DNA of 64,000 bases from Saccharopolyspora_C sp040643635. Lineage in GTDB: Bacteria > Actinomycetota > Actinomycetes > Mycobacteriales > Pseudonocardiaceae. Each line of letters opens with the position of its first letter. Position 1 is the first letter of the stretch. The notes under the pieces are model-generated. The model saw only the letters and a list, made by a program, of their open reading frames with translations. It made no database searches and had not been told where the DNA came from. The stretch covers positions 46,340-110,339 of the forward strand of contig NZ_JBEYUS010000013.1 of the NCBI RefSeq assembly GCF_040643635.1, read 5' to 3'. Positions 16,848 through 25,869 of this stretch are shown here, in pieces. A program made the translations under genes and the position numbers.

Positions 16848-18017
16848 TCACGCCCCCGCAGCAGCAAGTTCGGCGGCCTTGTCGGCCGCGCCGTCCATCG
16901 TGTCGACCAGGGTGACCAGCGGGTGGTTCGCCTCGGCCAGGATGCGCCGGCCTTCCTCGACGTTGTTGCCGTCGAGCCGGACGACCAGCGGCTTGGTCGC
17001 GTCGTCGCCCAGGATCTTCAGCGCCTGCACGATGCCGTTGGCGACGGCGTCGCAGGCGGTGATCCCGCCGAAGACGTTGACGAACACCGACTTCACGTCG
17101 TTGTCCCCGAGGATGACGTCCAGCCCGGCCGCCATGACCTCGGCGGACGCGCCGCCGCCGATGTCCAGGAAGTTGGCGGGCTTGACGTTCGAGTGCGCCT
17201 CGCCCGCGTACGCCACCACGTCCAGCGTGGACATGACCAGGCCGGCGCCGTTGCCGATGATGCCGACCTCGCCGTCGAGCTTGACGTAGTTGAGGCCCTT
17301 GGCCTTGGCCTTCGCCTCCAGCGGGTCCTCCGCCTCGGCGTCGACCAGCTCGGCCTGCTGCGGCTGCCGGAACGCGGCGTTCTCGTCCAGCGTGACCTTG
17401 CCGTCCAGCGCGATGATCTTGCCCTGCGGGTCCTTGACCAGCGGGTTGATCTCGACGAGCGTGGCGTCCTCCGAAACGAAGGTCTCCCACAGCTTGACGA
17501 TCACGTCGACGACCTGGTCGGCCACCTCGGCCGGGAACTTCGCGGCCTCGACGATCTCGCGGGCCTTGGCGGCGTCCACGCCCTGGATCGGGTCGATCGC
17601 GATGCGCGCCAGCGCCTCGGGCTTGGTCGCGGCGACTTCCTCGATCTCCATCCCGCCCTCGACCGAGGCCATCGCCAGGAAGTTCCTGTTGGCGCGGTCG
17701 AGCAGGAAGGAGAAGTAGTACTCGTCGGCGATGTCGGAGGCGGTCGTGATCAGCACACGACGCGTCACGTGGCCCTTGATGTCCAAGCCGAGGATCGCCT
17801 CGGCCTTGGTCTGGGCCTCGTCCGGCGTCTCGGCCAGCTTCACGCCACCGGCCTTGCCGCGGCCCCCGGTCTTCACCTGGGCCTTGACCACCACGGGCCC
17901 GCCGAGTTCGTCGGCGGCTGCCTTGGCCTCTTCGGGATTGGTGGCCACGGAACCGGGCAGCGTCGGCACTCCGTGGGAAGCGAAGAGTTCCTTCGCCTGG
18001 TACTCGTACAGGTCCAC
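16848..18017 (-). CDS. sucC: succinyl-CoA synthetase beta subunit
   Basis: 389 residues from GTG 18017, chosen because GCAGGAGAGTC precedes it and the protein then begins with the family's typical DLYEYQAKELF. The N-terminal ATP-grasp domain has VKAQVKTGGRGKAGGVK. VNVFGGITACDAVANGI lies in the C-terminal ligase domain. It gives nucleotide specificity to the SucCD enzyme. In-frame sequence further upstream lacks family similarity. Confidence 0.97.
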   Translation of the reverse strand: MDLYEYQAKELFASHGVPTLPGSVATNPEEAKAAADELGGPVVVKAQVKTGGRGKAGGVKLAETPDEAQTKAEAILGLDIKGHVTRRVLITTASDIADEYYFSFLLDRANRNFLAMASVEGGMEIEEVAATKPEALARIAIDPIQGVDAAKAREIVEAAKFPAEVADQVVDVIVKLWETFVSEDATLVEINPLVKDPQGKIIALDGKVTLDENAAFRQPQQAELVDAEAEDPLEAKAKAKGLNYVKLDGEVGIIGNGAGLVMSTLDVVAYAGEAHSNVKPANFLDIGGGASAEVMAAGLDVILGDNDVKSVFVNVFGGITACDAVANGIVQALKILGDDATKPLVVRLDGNNVEEGRRILAEANHPLVTLVDTMDGAADKAAELAAAGA

Positions 18018-18277
18018 TCGACTCTCCTGCGACGTCGGTGTCGGACTGGGCGACCATAGCGACCTGCGAGGACGACCGGTGCGCCGCACCCGGTGAACTG
18101 GCTCACCCCGTTCGCCCGATCGCCGCAGGTGGATGCATCCAGACCGGGGATTTCGGTGCTGGAAAACCGCTGGACCGGGCCGCGGAGTGACGAACGGAAC
18201 ACCGGTTCGGCGCGCGTCAAGGGGACCCGGCGCGCAATTTCGCCCGTTTTTGCGCACCGCCGGATTTCGCGCCCGCG

Positions 18278-18462
18278 TTGCGGCGTCAGCGCTCCGGCGT
18301 CAGCTGTCGCGGCGATCAGCACTCCGGCGAGCGGACCGCGAGCGGCGCTCCGACGTCAACGCGGCGACCAGAACTCCGACGAGCAGCCTTCCGGAGTCAG
18401 CACTCCGACGAGCAGCGCTCCGGCGTCAGCGGCTCCGGCGTCAGCGCTCCGGCGAGCGGGCG
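18278..18462. repeat. degenerate short repeats between sucC and the membrane protein gene
   Basis: About ten loosely repeated units around the core GTCAGC-RCTCCGRCG, spaced roughly 15-20 bp, run from 18278 and enter the last codons of the membrane protein gene. The remainder of the 18018-18440 gap holds the sucC upstream region; no gene was found in it. Confidence 0.6.
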
Positions 18463-20249
18463 GCGAGCGCCGCGGCGACCAGCAGCACGACGGCGGCGGC
18501 GATCGCGCACCAGAGCCCGGGCCCCGGCACGGCACCCTCGGCACGGCCCGCGGTGAGCGGGAACTCCAGCGCGCGCACGGCCATCACCAGCGCGGCGCCG
18601 ACGAGCAGCGCGGCGGCGCGCGGGGGCCTGCTGCGGACGGCGAGCACCGCGGCGACCAGCACCGCGACCCCGGCACCGATCAGCCCCCAGGAGGACGTGC
18701 TGAACCGGGTGAACACCCCGGGCGCGGTGTAGTCGGGCGCGGCGAGCACCGGCAGCAGCACCGCGGCGAGCCCGAGCAGCGCGGCGACCGCGGCGGGCAC
18801 CGCGACCGCAGGCCGCCAGCTCCGCTCGGCGAGGTCGTCGGCGCCGCGCTCCGGGTGCCAGTCCGGTTCGGCCAGGTCGACCTCTTCGCGTTCCACGCCG
18901 CCCGCCAGCGCGGCGGTGATCGCGGCGAGCAGCGCGCACGCCATGGCTCCGCCGGAGATCCACGCGCCCGGGGCCGCGTTCGCGCCCGCGACCTGGGTGG
19001 CGGTGAGCACGGTGTCGAGCGCGGCGGCTCCGGCCAGCGGCACCGCCGTCCAGGCCACGGCCAGCGCGGGGCGCACGGCGGCGGCGATCGAGGGCACCAG
19101 CAGCGCCGCGCCGAGCAGCACCAGCAGGACGCCACCGGGCCACAGCAGCCGCGCCGGGTACAGCGACGGGTCGTCGACCCAGCTGGGCATCTCCAGGTGC
19201 GGGGTGAGCGCGCCGGTGATGGCCAGCGCGCCGGCGAGCACCGCGAGCGCGCCCGCGGTCCGCAGCAGCCGGGTCAGCGCGGGCAGCCGCACGTCGCCGG
19301 AGCCGCGGGCCGGGTCGCGACCGCCCTCGACGGCCAGCCCGACCAGCACGAGCGCGGCGCCCAGTTCGAGCGCCGGTCCCCAGCCGAACTGCAGCCGGGG
19401 CAGCAGCGCCACCGCGACCAGCGGCGGCACCGCGACGGCGGCCAGCCCGGCGGCGAGCCCGAGCAGCCCGCCGCGCACCAGGTCGCGGTCGGCGGAACCG
19501 GACATGAACGCGGCGGCCGCGGGCACGGCGATCGCCAGCAGCAGGCTGCCGAGCGCGACCGGGACCGGCGCTTCCACGGCGGGCTTGGCCAGCAGGTACG
19601 GGTCCTCGGAGGTGAACGGCCCCATCAGCAGCCCGACCGCGGCGATGGCGGTCGCGCACAGCACGAGCGCGAGCAGCCCCTGCCTGCGCGCGCCGGCGCG
19701 CCCGCGCCCGGGGGCGCCGTCGGCGGCGGCCTCGGCGACGGAGCTGCCCGCGAAGGCGTCCTCGCCGAACGAGCCGAACGCATCGGAGGAGCCGTCGGCG
19801 TGGTCGAACAGCCCGCGGCCCGCGATCAGCGCGAGCACCCCGGCGGCGAGGGCGAGCAGGTGCCCGGCCAGCAGCAACCAGGTGCCGAGCGCCGGGCCGA
19901 GCGGGTCGAGCGTGTCGGGCAGCAGCAGCTCGGGCCGGGCCGCGAGCCCGGCGTCGACGACGAGCTGCGCGTCCTGCACCAGGCGGCCGGGCGCGAGCAC
20001 CGCGGGTCCGAGCAGCACGGCGGCGGCCAGCGCGGGCCTGCTCCCGCGGAACACCGCGGCGAGCACCGCCGGGATCAGCGCGGGCACCAGCAGCCACGGC
20101 CAGGAGGTGAACCCGGTCGGCATGTCCGGCGCGACCAGGCCGAGCAGCGGGGCGAACGCGGCGAGCAGCGCGCCGAGCGCGGACAGCGCGATCGCTGCGG
20201 TGAGACCGGTCGGCGGACCGGTGGGTTCGGGCGCCGTCGGGCGGCTCAT
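18441..20249 (-). CDS. large polytopic membrane protein of unknown function
   Basis: 602 residues from ATG 20249. About 14-16 hydrophobic stretches rich in Ala/Leu/Gly alternate with short loops, for example LALAAGVLALIAGRGLF and LLVLLGAALLVPSIAAAV. I do not recognise a catalytic motif or transporter signature. It is divergent from the M23 peptidase gene. Its 3' end runs into the repeat tract, so its extreme C-terminus (ARSPER) may have been altered by repeat growth. A longer frame upstream of 20249 lacks membrane character and was not used. Confidence 0.7.
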   Translation of the reverse strand: MSRPTAPEPTGPPTGLTAAIALSALGALLAAFAPLLGLVAPDMPTGFTSWPWLLVPALIPAVLAAVFRGSRPALAAAVLLGPAVLAPGRLVQDAQLVVDAGLAARPELLLPDTLDPLGPALGTWLLLAGHLLALAAGVLALIAGRGLFDHADGSSDAFGSFGEDAFAGSSVAEAAADGAPGRGRAGARRQGLLALVLCATAIAAVGLLMGPFTSEDPYLLAKPAVEAPVPVALGSLLLAIAVPAAAAFMSGSADRDLVRGGLLGLAAGLAAVAVPPLVAVALLPRLQFGWGPALELGAALVLVGLAVEGGRDPARGSGDVRLPALTRLLRTAGALAVLAGALAITGALTPHLEMPSWVDDPSLYPARLLWPGGVLLVLLGAALLVPSIAAAVRPALAVAWTAVPLAGAAALDTVLTATQVAGANAAPGAWISGGAMACALLAAITAALAGGVEREEVDLAEPDWHPERGADDLAERSWRPAVAVPAAVAALLGLAAVLLPVLAAPDYTAPGVFTRFSTSSWGLIGAGVAVLVAAVLAVRSRPPRAAALLVGAALVMAVRALEFPLTAGRAEGAVPGPGLWCAIAAAVVLLVAAALAARSPER

Positions 20250-20512
20250 CTGCGTCTCCGGGGATTCGAACGGGAGATCGGGCCGGGCACTCACCGCGCC
20301 GACGCTAGCAACTGATCGCCCCGAGGCCCGCCGGGGATCTGCGGCGGCTACGCACGGTGTCGGGGATGTCGGCTCGGGCGGCGGTTGCGCCGGGACCGTG
20401 GCCGCTGCGGGGGCGCTTCGGGAGGGCCGGGAATAGCGGGAGCGCCGGGCGGGTTGTCCGACTTGAGGCCCCGGACGGGTCATCGGGGTTGAGTGCATTG
20501 CGAGCATTTTTA
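20250..20512. other. upstream region of the membrane protein gene
   Basis: Non-coding on both strands as far as I can judge. It should hold the leftward promoter of the membrane protein gene. An AT-richer patch (GCATTTTTATGTG) appears at its right end, beside the CRP-like site. Confidence 0.4.
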
Positions 20513-20528
20513 TGTGACTTGCATCACT
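20513..20528. promoter_or_regulatory. CRP-family binding site
   Basis: TGTGACTTGCATCACT matches the TGTGA-N6-TCACA consensus at 9 of 10 defined bases. It lies ~350 bp before the M23 peptidase start and ~265 bp before the divergent membrane protein gene. It could serve either. Confidence 0.6.
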
Positions 20529-20724
20529 CGCAGGCGTGGCGCATCACTGCCCGAAGCGGAACCACCCCGTTCCTCTAGTCCGAACGGGACCGTCTTCCTC
20601 GATCACGAACCGCCAGGCAGTGCCACTCGGTAACACCGCCCACCGCGCAGCCGCACGGCACGCGGCCGCGTCAGCACGCCTCGAGTCGGTCACTCCGTGT
20701 AGTGAAACAAGCACTGATCGGGAT

Positions 20725-20754
20725 TTGCCCCTAGGGGATGAGCCTGGTTACTGT
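20725..20754 (+). promoter_or_regulatory. candidate promoter for the M23 peptidase gene
   Basis: TTGCCC (20725-20730) and TACTGT (20749-20754) are 18 nt apart, giving a transcription start near 20761 and a ~100-nt leader. Confidence 0.5.
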
Positions 20755-20863
20755 CCCCCGGTCCGTTGTCACGGTCCGATCACGAACGCCGGTTACCCCG
20801 ACCGGCGCCCCGGAACCCCGTCCGGGAGCCAGTGACGGACTCCCCGAGACGGAAGGGCAGGCC

Positions 20864-21685
20864 TTGTCTCGACACCGCTCCCCCGGCGGCGCCCCGATCG
20901 CCGAGGAGTCGTCCCCGCACGATCTTCCGCAACAGCGCCAGCGGCGGATGTCCACCCCGCCTTCGGTCATCCGCGGTCGGCTCGTCGTCGCAGCCGTCGC
21001 AGCAGGCGCGTTCGCCGCCGCCGGCCAGTCGATGGCCAGCGGCGACCCGGCCCCCGACCAGGACGGCATCACCCCGCTCGCCTCCGGTCAGGACGCGGCC
21101 GCCTCGTTCAGCTCCGCCGCCGACGACTCCTCCAGCGGCATGGGCGGTTCCGCCCCGGCCCCGGAGATGCTGCCGGTCGCCAAGGTCAGCAGCGCGGACT
21201 CCGAAGTCCAGAAGCTGGCCAAGAGCGAGCGCATCTCCGAGCAGCGCGCGGAGGAAGAGGCCGCCCGCATCGCCGCCGAGGAGGAGGCCAAGCGACCGAA
21301 GATCGTCGCTCCGGCCGAGGGCACCTTCACCTCCGGTTTCGGCGGCCGCTGGGGCACCACGCACTACGGCATCGACATCGCCAACAGCAAGGGCACCCCG
21401 ATCGTCTCCGCCGCCGACGGCGTGGTCATCGACGCGGGCCCGGCGAGCGGTTTCGGCCTGTGGGTGCGCGTGCAGCACGAGGACGGCACGATCACCGTCT
21501 ACGGCCACGTCAACACCATCACCGCCAGCGAAGGCGAGAAGGTGAAGGCGGGCGACCAGATCGCCACCATGGGCAACCGCGGCTTCTCCACCGGTACCCA
21601 CCTGCACTTCGAGGTGTGGAACTCCAGCGGCAAGAAGATCAACCCGCTGCCGTGGCTGAGCGAGCGCGGCGTCGACGTCACCTGA
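20864..21685 (+). CDS. secreted M23-family peptidoglycan peptidase
   Basis: 273 residues from a TTG at 20864 that follows GGAAGGGCAG. The protein then starts SRHRSPGG like related actinobacterial peptidases; an ATG at 20738 would add 42 residues lying in the promoter. A membrane or signal segment (LVVAAVAAGAFAAAGQSMA) is followed by a charged helical stretch rich in Glu/Ala. The LytM domain has zinc ligands in HYGIDIA (His and Asp) and HLHFEVW. It should cleave peptide cross-links in the cell wall. It corresponds by position to Rv0950c, between sucC and uvrD1. Confidence 0.9.
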   Translation: MSRHRSPGGAPIAEESSPHDLPQQRQRRMSTPPSVIRGRLVVAAVAAGAFAAAGQSMASGDPAPDQDGITPLASGQDAAASFSSAADDSSSGMGGSAPAPEMLPVAKVSSADSEVQKLAKSERISEQRAEEEAARIAAEEEAKRPKIVAPAEGTFTSGFGGRWGTTHYGIDIANSKGTPIVSAADGVVIDAGPASGFGLWVRVQHEDGTITVYGHVNTITASEGEKVKAGDQIATMGNRGFSTGTHLHFEVWNSSGKKINPLPWLSERGVDVT

Positions 21686-21700
21686 TCCACCCGGTTCCGC

Positions 21701-21748
21701 GAGCGGACGACCCGCCCGGCCGGTGACGGTCCGGCGAGCCGTCCGCTC
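21701..21748. terminator. weak hairpin between M23 and GbsR-type genes
   Basis: GAGCGGACG (21701-21709) pairs perfectly with 21740-21748, with a 30-nt loop, between two convergent genes. Confidence 0.35.
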
Positions 21749-21774
21749 CGGCCGTCCGGCAGGTCATCGGCGGT

Positions 21775-22242
21775 TCACCGCTGCTCCCGCCACCGCCGCA
21801 TCAGCTCGGGCATCTCGGCGCGGAGGAAGTCGAAGAAGCGGCGCGTCTCGTCCAGGCGCAGGCCCGCCTCGGTGTCCGCGCCCACCGCATCCACGCCGAC
21901 CGCGAGGGTGCGCACCCAGGCTTCGAGCATCCCGTCCCGCTGCATGATCGTCTCGTACCAGAGGTCGTCCCGGACCCGGTAGTGATCGCGGCGCAGCCCC
22001 GGTTCGCGCTCCCGGACGACCATGCCCGCCTGCACCAGGTGGCGGACCGCGCCGGACACCGCGGCCGGGCTGATCCGCAGCCGCTCGGCGATCTCCGCGG
22101 CCGTGCGGCGCGCGTCGGGGGCGATGAGCAGCCCGGCGAACACCCGCGCCGCCATCCGCGGCATCCCGGCGGCCGCCAGGTCCAGCGCGAAGCGCTCCAC
22201 GAACCTGCCCGCCGCGTCCGGCTCCCCGTGCTCCACCCGCAT
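21775..22242 (-). CDS. GbsR/MarR-family transcriptional regulator
   Basis: 155 residues from ATG 22242. The winged helix-turn-helix is RRTAAEIAERLRISPAAVSG followed by AVRHLVQAGMVVRE and a wing REPGLRRDHYRV. Residues after ~100 form a helical dimer region. It is divergently transcribed from a methyltransferase across ~90 bp that contain an inverted repeat, the usual layout for a local repressor. The ligand is unknown. An upstream ATG at 22311 would place the coding start over the repeat and is less likely. Confidence 0.85.
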   Translation of the reverse strand: MRVEHGEPDAAGRFVERFALDLAAAGMPRMAARVFAGLLIAPDARRTAAEIAERLRISPAAVSGAVRHLVQAGMVVREREPGLRRDHYRVRDDLWYETIMQRDGMLEAWVRTLAVGVDAVGADTEAGLRLDETRRFFDFLRAEMPELMRRWREQR

Positions 22243-22262
22243 GATTTTATACGCTTCCTTTA

Positions 22263-22280
22263 TTTCACGAAGTTGTGAAA
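22263..22280. promoter_or_regulatory. candidate operator of the GbsR/MarR regulator
   Basis: TTTCAC-N6-GTGAAA is a perfect inverted repeat in the AT-rich divergent region 50 bp before the methyltransferase start and 21 bp before the regulator start. Confidence 0.55.
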
Positions 22281-22329
22281 AGAGCGTAGCTTCAGCTCCG
22301 CAGGACCGCACTCACCTGGGGAGCAACCG

Positions 22330-23151
22330 ATGGACCGCGAACGAGCCGACCTCACCGGAGCACCGGCGACCATGCTCGCCACCCTCTACGGGCGCGCGCT
22401 GCACAGCCGCACCGCGAACCCGGTGCTGCACGACCCGTACGCCGAGGAGGCCGTGCGGCGCATCGACCACGACTTCGCCGCCACCGGGCTGCGCGGGAAC
22501 GACGCGCTGTCCGTGGCGCTGCGCGGGCGGCTGTTCGACGACCTCACCGCGGTGCGGCTCGCGGCGAACCCGGACGTGGTCGTGCTGCACCTCGGGTGCG
22601 GGCTGGACAGCCGCGGCCGGCGGCTCGACCCGCCGCCGAGCGTCGAGTGGTACGACATCGACCTCCCCGAGGTCATCGACCTGCGGGAGCGGATCTACCC
22701 GGCACGGCCGCACCACCACGTCCTCGGCGCCTCGGTCACCGCGCCCGACCTGCTGGACGGCATTCCCGGCGACCGGCCGGTGCTGGTCGTCGCCGAAGGA
22801 CTGCTGATGTACCTCACCGAAGCGGACGGGACCGCGCTGCTGCGCCGGATCACCGAGCACTTCCCCGCCGGGCACCTGATCTGCGACGTGCAGAGCCCGC
22901 TCGCGACGCGCTGGGCGCACCTGCTCAACGGCGCGGTTCGCGCGGCCGGGGCCCGGCTGACCTGGGGCGTGCGCGGCGGCGCCGAGCTGGAGCGGGCCGT
23001 GCCGGGACTGGTCCTCGACGAGGAGCGCACCTTCTTCGACGTCCCCGGGCTGGAACGCGTGCACCCCGCCTACCGGGCGCTGCTGCGCGGCATGGGCGGG
23101 ATCCCCGCGCTGCGCAGGCTGGCCCTCATCCTCACCATGCACTTCGGCTGA
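22330..23151 (+). CDS. class I SAM-dependent methyltransferase, LCMT/TcmP-like
   Basis: 273 residues. SAM-binding motif VVVLHLGCGLDSRGRRL (about residue 70) and the acidic YDIDLPEVIDLRERI match the leucine carboxyl methyltransferase-like family (COG3315), which includes the polyketide O-methyltransferase TcmP. PVLVVAEGLLMYLTE is another family hallmark. The substrate is not deducible, and no biosynthetic cluster is adjacent. It is probably controlled by the divergent GbsR/MarR regulator. Confidence 0.85.
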   Translation: MDRERADLTGAPATMLATLYGRALHSRTANPVLHDPYAEEAVRRIDHDFAATGLRGNDALSVALRGRLFDDLTAVRLAANPDVVVLHLGCGLDSRGRRLDPPPSVEWYDIDLPEVIDLRERIYPARPHHHVLGASVTAPDLLDGIPGDRPVLVVAEGLLMYLTEADGTALLRRITEHFPAGHLICDVQSPLATRWAHLLNGAVRAAGARLTWGVRGGAELERAVPGLVLDEERTFFDVPGLERVHPAYRALLRGMGGIPALRRLALILTMHFG

Positions 23152-23174
23152 GGGCCGGCCTCGCGGGAGAGGAC

Positions 23175-25628
23175 TCAGAGCTTGGTGATCGGGACGCTGC
23201 CGATGAGCATGAGCCGGACCGTGCCCGAGCTGCCGAAGTCGATGGTCGCGGTGGCCCGCGGCCCCTCCCCCTCGGTCGCCAGCACCGTGCCGAGGCCGTA
23301 CTTGTCGTGCGTGACCCGGTCCCCGGCGTCGAGCTTGATGGCGACGGTGTCCTTCCAGCCGGGCGCCCCGGTGCTGCGCAGGCCCCGCGAGGCCACCGAG
23401 GCCTGCGCCGAGTCCGAACCGCCCCGGTCGAAGCCGCCGCGACCGCCCCAGGTGCTGCGCACCTGCGGTGCGGCGCGCTCCGGTTCGATGCGCCGCCACT
23501 CCATCAGCTCGTCCGGGATCTCGGTGAGGAACCGGGACGCGGGGTTCGCCATCGGCTGGCCCCACGCCGAGCGCATCAGCGCCCGCGACAGGTACAGCCG
23601 CTGCCGGGCGCGGGTGATGCCGACGTAGGCGAGCCTGCGCTCCTCGGCGAGTTCCGCGGGATCGCTCAACGCCCGCATGTGCGGGAAGATCCCGTCCTCC
23701 CAGCCGGTGGAGAACACCACCGGGAACTCGAGGCCCTTCGCGGTGTGCAGCGTCATCAGGGTGACCACGCCGTCGCCGGACTCGGGCAGCGAGTCGGCGT
23801 CGGCGACCAGGGACACCCGCTCCAGGAACGCGGCGAGCGAGTCGTCGGCGGGCAGGCCGAGGTCCTGCTCTTCGGGGTCCTCCGCGGCCGGTTCGGCGGG
23901 AGCGACGACGGCCTCCGCGGACGGGTCAGTGCCCTCGGTGGCGACCTCGCCCGCCTGCGGCGCGCGGGCTTCGATGAACTCGCGGGCGACGGTGACGAGC
24001 TCGACGAGGTTCTCCACCCGCGTCGCGTCCTGCGGGTCGTCGCTGGCCTCCAGCTCGCCGCGGTAGCCGGTGCGCTCCAGCACCGCGTCGAGCACCTCGG
24101 CCACGTCGGCTTCGGCGGCGACCTCGCCCAGCTCGTCGAGCAGCGCCACGAACCCGGCGATCTGCTTCTGCGCGCGGGTCGCCAGCGCCGGCACCCGGCC
24201 CGCCGCGGCCGCCCGCAGCGCGGTGGCGAAGGAGGTGCGCTCCTGGTCGGCGTGCGCGGCGACGACGGCCTCCGCCCGGTCCCCGATGCCCCGCTTGGGC
24301 ACGTTGAGGATGCGGCGCAGGCTCACCGTGTCGTCCGGGTTGTCCAGCACGCGCAGGTAGGCGAGGGCGTCCCGGACCTCGCGGCGCTCGTAGAACCGCA
24401 CGCCGCCGACCACGCGGTACGGCAGGCCGAGCCGGATGAAGACCTCTTCGAACACCCGCGACTGGTTGTTCGTCCGGTAGAACACCGCGATGTCGTTGAA
24501 CGTGACCTCGCCGTCGTCGACGAGCCGGTCGATCTCGCCCGCGACGAACGCGGCCTCGTCGTGCTCGTTGTCCGCGACGTAGCCGACGATCGGGGCCCCG
24601 TCCCCCGCATCGCTCCACAGCCGCTTGTCCCGGCGGTTGGGGTTGCGGCGGATCACCGAGTTCGCGGCGGTGAGGATCGTCTGCGTCGAGCGGTAGTTCT
24701 GCTCCAGCAGGATCGTGCGCGCCTGCGGGTAGTCCCGCTCGAACTCCTCGATGTTGCGGATCGTCGCGCCGCGGAACGCGTAGATCGACTGGTCGGCGTC
24801 CCCGACCACGCACAGCTCGGCGGGCGGGGTGCCCAGCTCGGTGTCCTCGGTGCCGACCAGCTCGCGCACCAGGGCGTACTGGGCGTGGTTGGTGTCCTGG
24901 TACTCGTCGACCATCACGTGCCGGAAGCGGCGGCGGTAGTGCTCGGCGATGTCCGGGTGGCCGCGCAGCAGGTCGACCGTGCGCATGATCAGGTCGTCGA
25001 AGTCCACGGCCTGCGAATCGGCCAGCCTGCGCTGGTAGGCGGCGTAGACCTGCGCGACCTTGCGCTCCAGGTCGTTGCCCGCGCGCTCGGCGGCCTCCTC
25101 CGGCGTGACCAGCTCGTTCTTCAGGTTGGACACGTGGATCGACAGCGTCTTCGCCGGGTACCGCTTCGAGTCCAGCTCCAGCTCGCGGCCGATCATCGTG
25201 ATGAGCCGCTTGGAGTCGTCGGAGTCGTAGATGGAGAAGTTCGACGACAGCCCCAGCGCCTTCGCCTCGCGGCGCAGCACCCGCACGCACATCGAGTGGA
25301 ACGTGGACACCCACATCGCGTTCGACCGGCGGCCCACCAGGTCGGCGACGCGCTCCTTCATCTCCGCGGCGGCCTTGTTCGTGAACGTGATCGCCATGAT
25401 CTGGCCGGGGTGCACGCCCTGCGCCAGCAGGTGCGCGATGCGGCTGGTGAGCACCCTGGTCTTGCCGGACCCGGCGCCCGCGACGATCAGCAGCGGGGAA
25501 CCGGTGTGCGCCACGGCGTCGCGCTGCTGCGAGTTCAGGCCCGCGAGCAGCGCGTCCGGTTCGTGCCCCGCCGGGCCGGAACCGGACTCGGAGGAACCGT
25601 CGTGCGGGAGATCGAAGAGGGTGCTCAT
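23175..25628 (-). CDS. pcrA: ATP-dependent DNA helicase UvrD1/PcrA
   Basis: 817 residues, a superfamily 1A 3'-5' helicase acting in repair and replication restart. Motifs in order are LNSQQRDAV (Q motif), VAGAGSGKTRVL (Walker A), VDEYQDTN (Walker B), GDADQSIYAFRGA (motif III), VTLMTLHTAKGLEFPVVF and YVGITRARQRLYLS (motif VI). The C-terminal tudor-like tail has HDKYGLGTVLATEGEG. An acidic insert lies near residues 565-600. Synteny with Rv0949 (uvrD1) next to chorismate mutase is clear. No LexA box was seen in front of it. Confidence 0.97.
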   Translation of the reverse strand: MSTLFDLPHDGSSESGSGPAGHEPDALLAGLNSQQRDAVAHTGSPLLIVAGAGSGKTRVLTSRIAHLLAQGVHPGQIMAITFTNKAAAEMKERVADLVGRRSNAMWVSTFHSMCVRVLRREAKALGLSSNFSIYDSDDSKRLITMIGRELELDSKRYPAKTLSIHVSNLKNELVTPEEAAERAGNDLERKVAQVYAAYQRRLADSQAVDFDDLIMRTVDLLRGHPDIAEHYRRRFRHVMVDEYQDTNHAQYALVRELVGTEDTELGTPPAELCVVGDADQSIYAFRGATIRNIEEFERDYPQARTILLEQNYRSTQTILTAANSVIRRNPNRRDKRLWSDAGDGAPIVGYVADNEHDEAAFVAGEIDRLVDDGEVTFNDIAVFYRTNNQSRVFEEVFIRLGLPYRVVGGVRFYERREVRDALAYLRVLDNPDDTVSLRRILNVPKRGIGDRAEAVVAAHADQERTSFATALRAAAAGRVPALATRAQKQIAGFVALLDELGEVAAEADVAEVLDAVLERTGYRGELEASDDPQDATRVENLVELVTVAREFIEARAPQAGEVATEGTDPSAEAVVAPAEPAAEDPEEQDLGLPADDSLAAFLERVSLVADADSLPESGDGVVTLMTLHTAKGLEFPVVFSTGWEDGIFPHMRALSDPAELAEERRLAYVGITRARQRLYLSRALMRSAWGQPMANPASRFLTEIPDELMEWRRIEPERAAPQVRSTWGGRGGFDRGGSDSAQASVASRGLRSTGAPGWKDTVAIKLDAGDRVTHDKYGLGTVLATEGEGPRATATIDFGSSGTVRLMLIGSVPITKL

Positions 25629-25733
25629 CGTCGCTCCACGTTACCGGCCGCCCCCGACAGCCCGGCCGCCGACGGCGGTCCCAGCGATCGGGAACGTCGT
25701 CCCGGTGGATGGCCACCGGAGCTCGGGTTGTGG

Positions 25734-25739
25734 CAGACT
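25734..25739 (+). promoter_or_regulatory. -10 element of a leaderless leader-peptide transcript
   Basis: CAGACT ends exactly 6 nt before the GTG of the leader peptide. The same CAGACT-N6-start layout occurs at 27233, before another gene. No clear -35 is present. Confidence 0.55.
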
Positions 25740-25745
25740 GGCGGC

Positions 25746-25823
25746 GTGCTGACGCGGACGCGCCTCGCTTGCGCGAACTTTTACTACGGGCGGACCGGGA
25801 TTCCGACGCCCGTAGCCGTGTGA
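25746..25823 (+). CDS. putative Phe/Tyr leader peptide of the chorismate mutase gene
   Basis: 25 codons from GTG 25746, reading MLTRTRLACANFYYGRTG and ending PTPVAV. The consecutive TTT-TAC-TAC (25779-25787) codes Phe-Tyr-Tyr, the end products fed by chorismate mutase. There is no ribosome site, but a -10-like hexamer stands 6 nt upstream, so translation would be leaderless. The Tyr codons form part of a 9-bp hairpin, and a second hairpin follows the stop by 17 nt. The arrangement is that of an amino-acid attenuator. It ends 90 bp before the chorismate mutase ATG. Confidence 0.6.
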   Translation: MLTRTRLACANFYYGRTGIPTPVAV

Positions 25824-25869
25824 GCGCGCACACCACTACGACGCCCCGGGGTCCTCGGACTCGGGGCGT
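25784..25869 (+). promoter_or_regulatory. candidate transcription attenuator before chorismate mutase
   Basis: Segment 1 CTACGGGCG (25784-25792) pairs perfectly with segment 2 (25807-25815). Segment 3 ACGCCCCG (25841-25848) pairs with segment 4 CGGGGCGT (25862-25869), with an inner GGTC/GACT extension. Segment 2 contains ACGCCCG, nearly a copy of segment 3, so when freed by a ribosome stalled on the Tyr codons it could compete for segment 4. There is only a short T run after the second hairpin. Confidence 0.5.

Noticed and set aside
20529..20863. c-di-AMP (ydaO-type) riboswitch before the M23 peptidase
   Set aside because: Such riboswitches often precede actinobacterial wall hydrolases, but none of the conserved sequence blocks could be found here.
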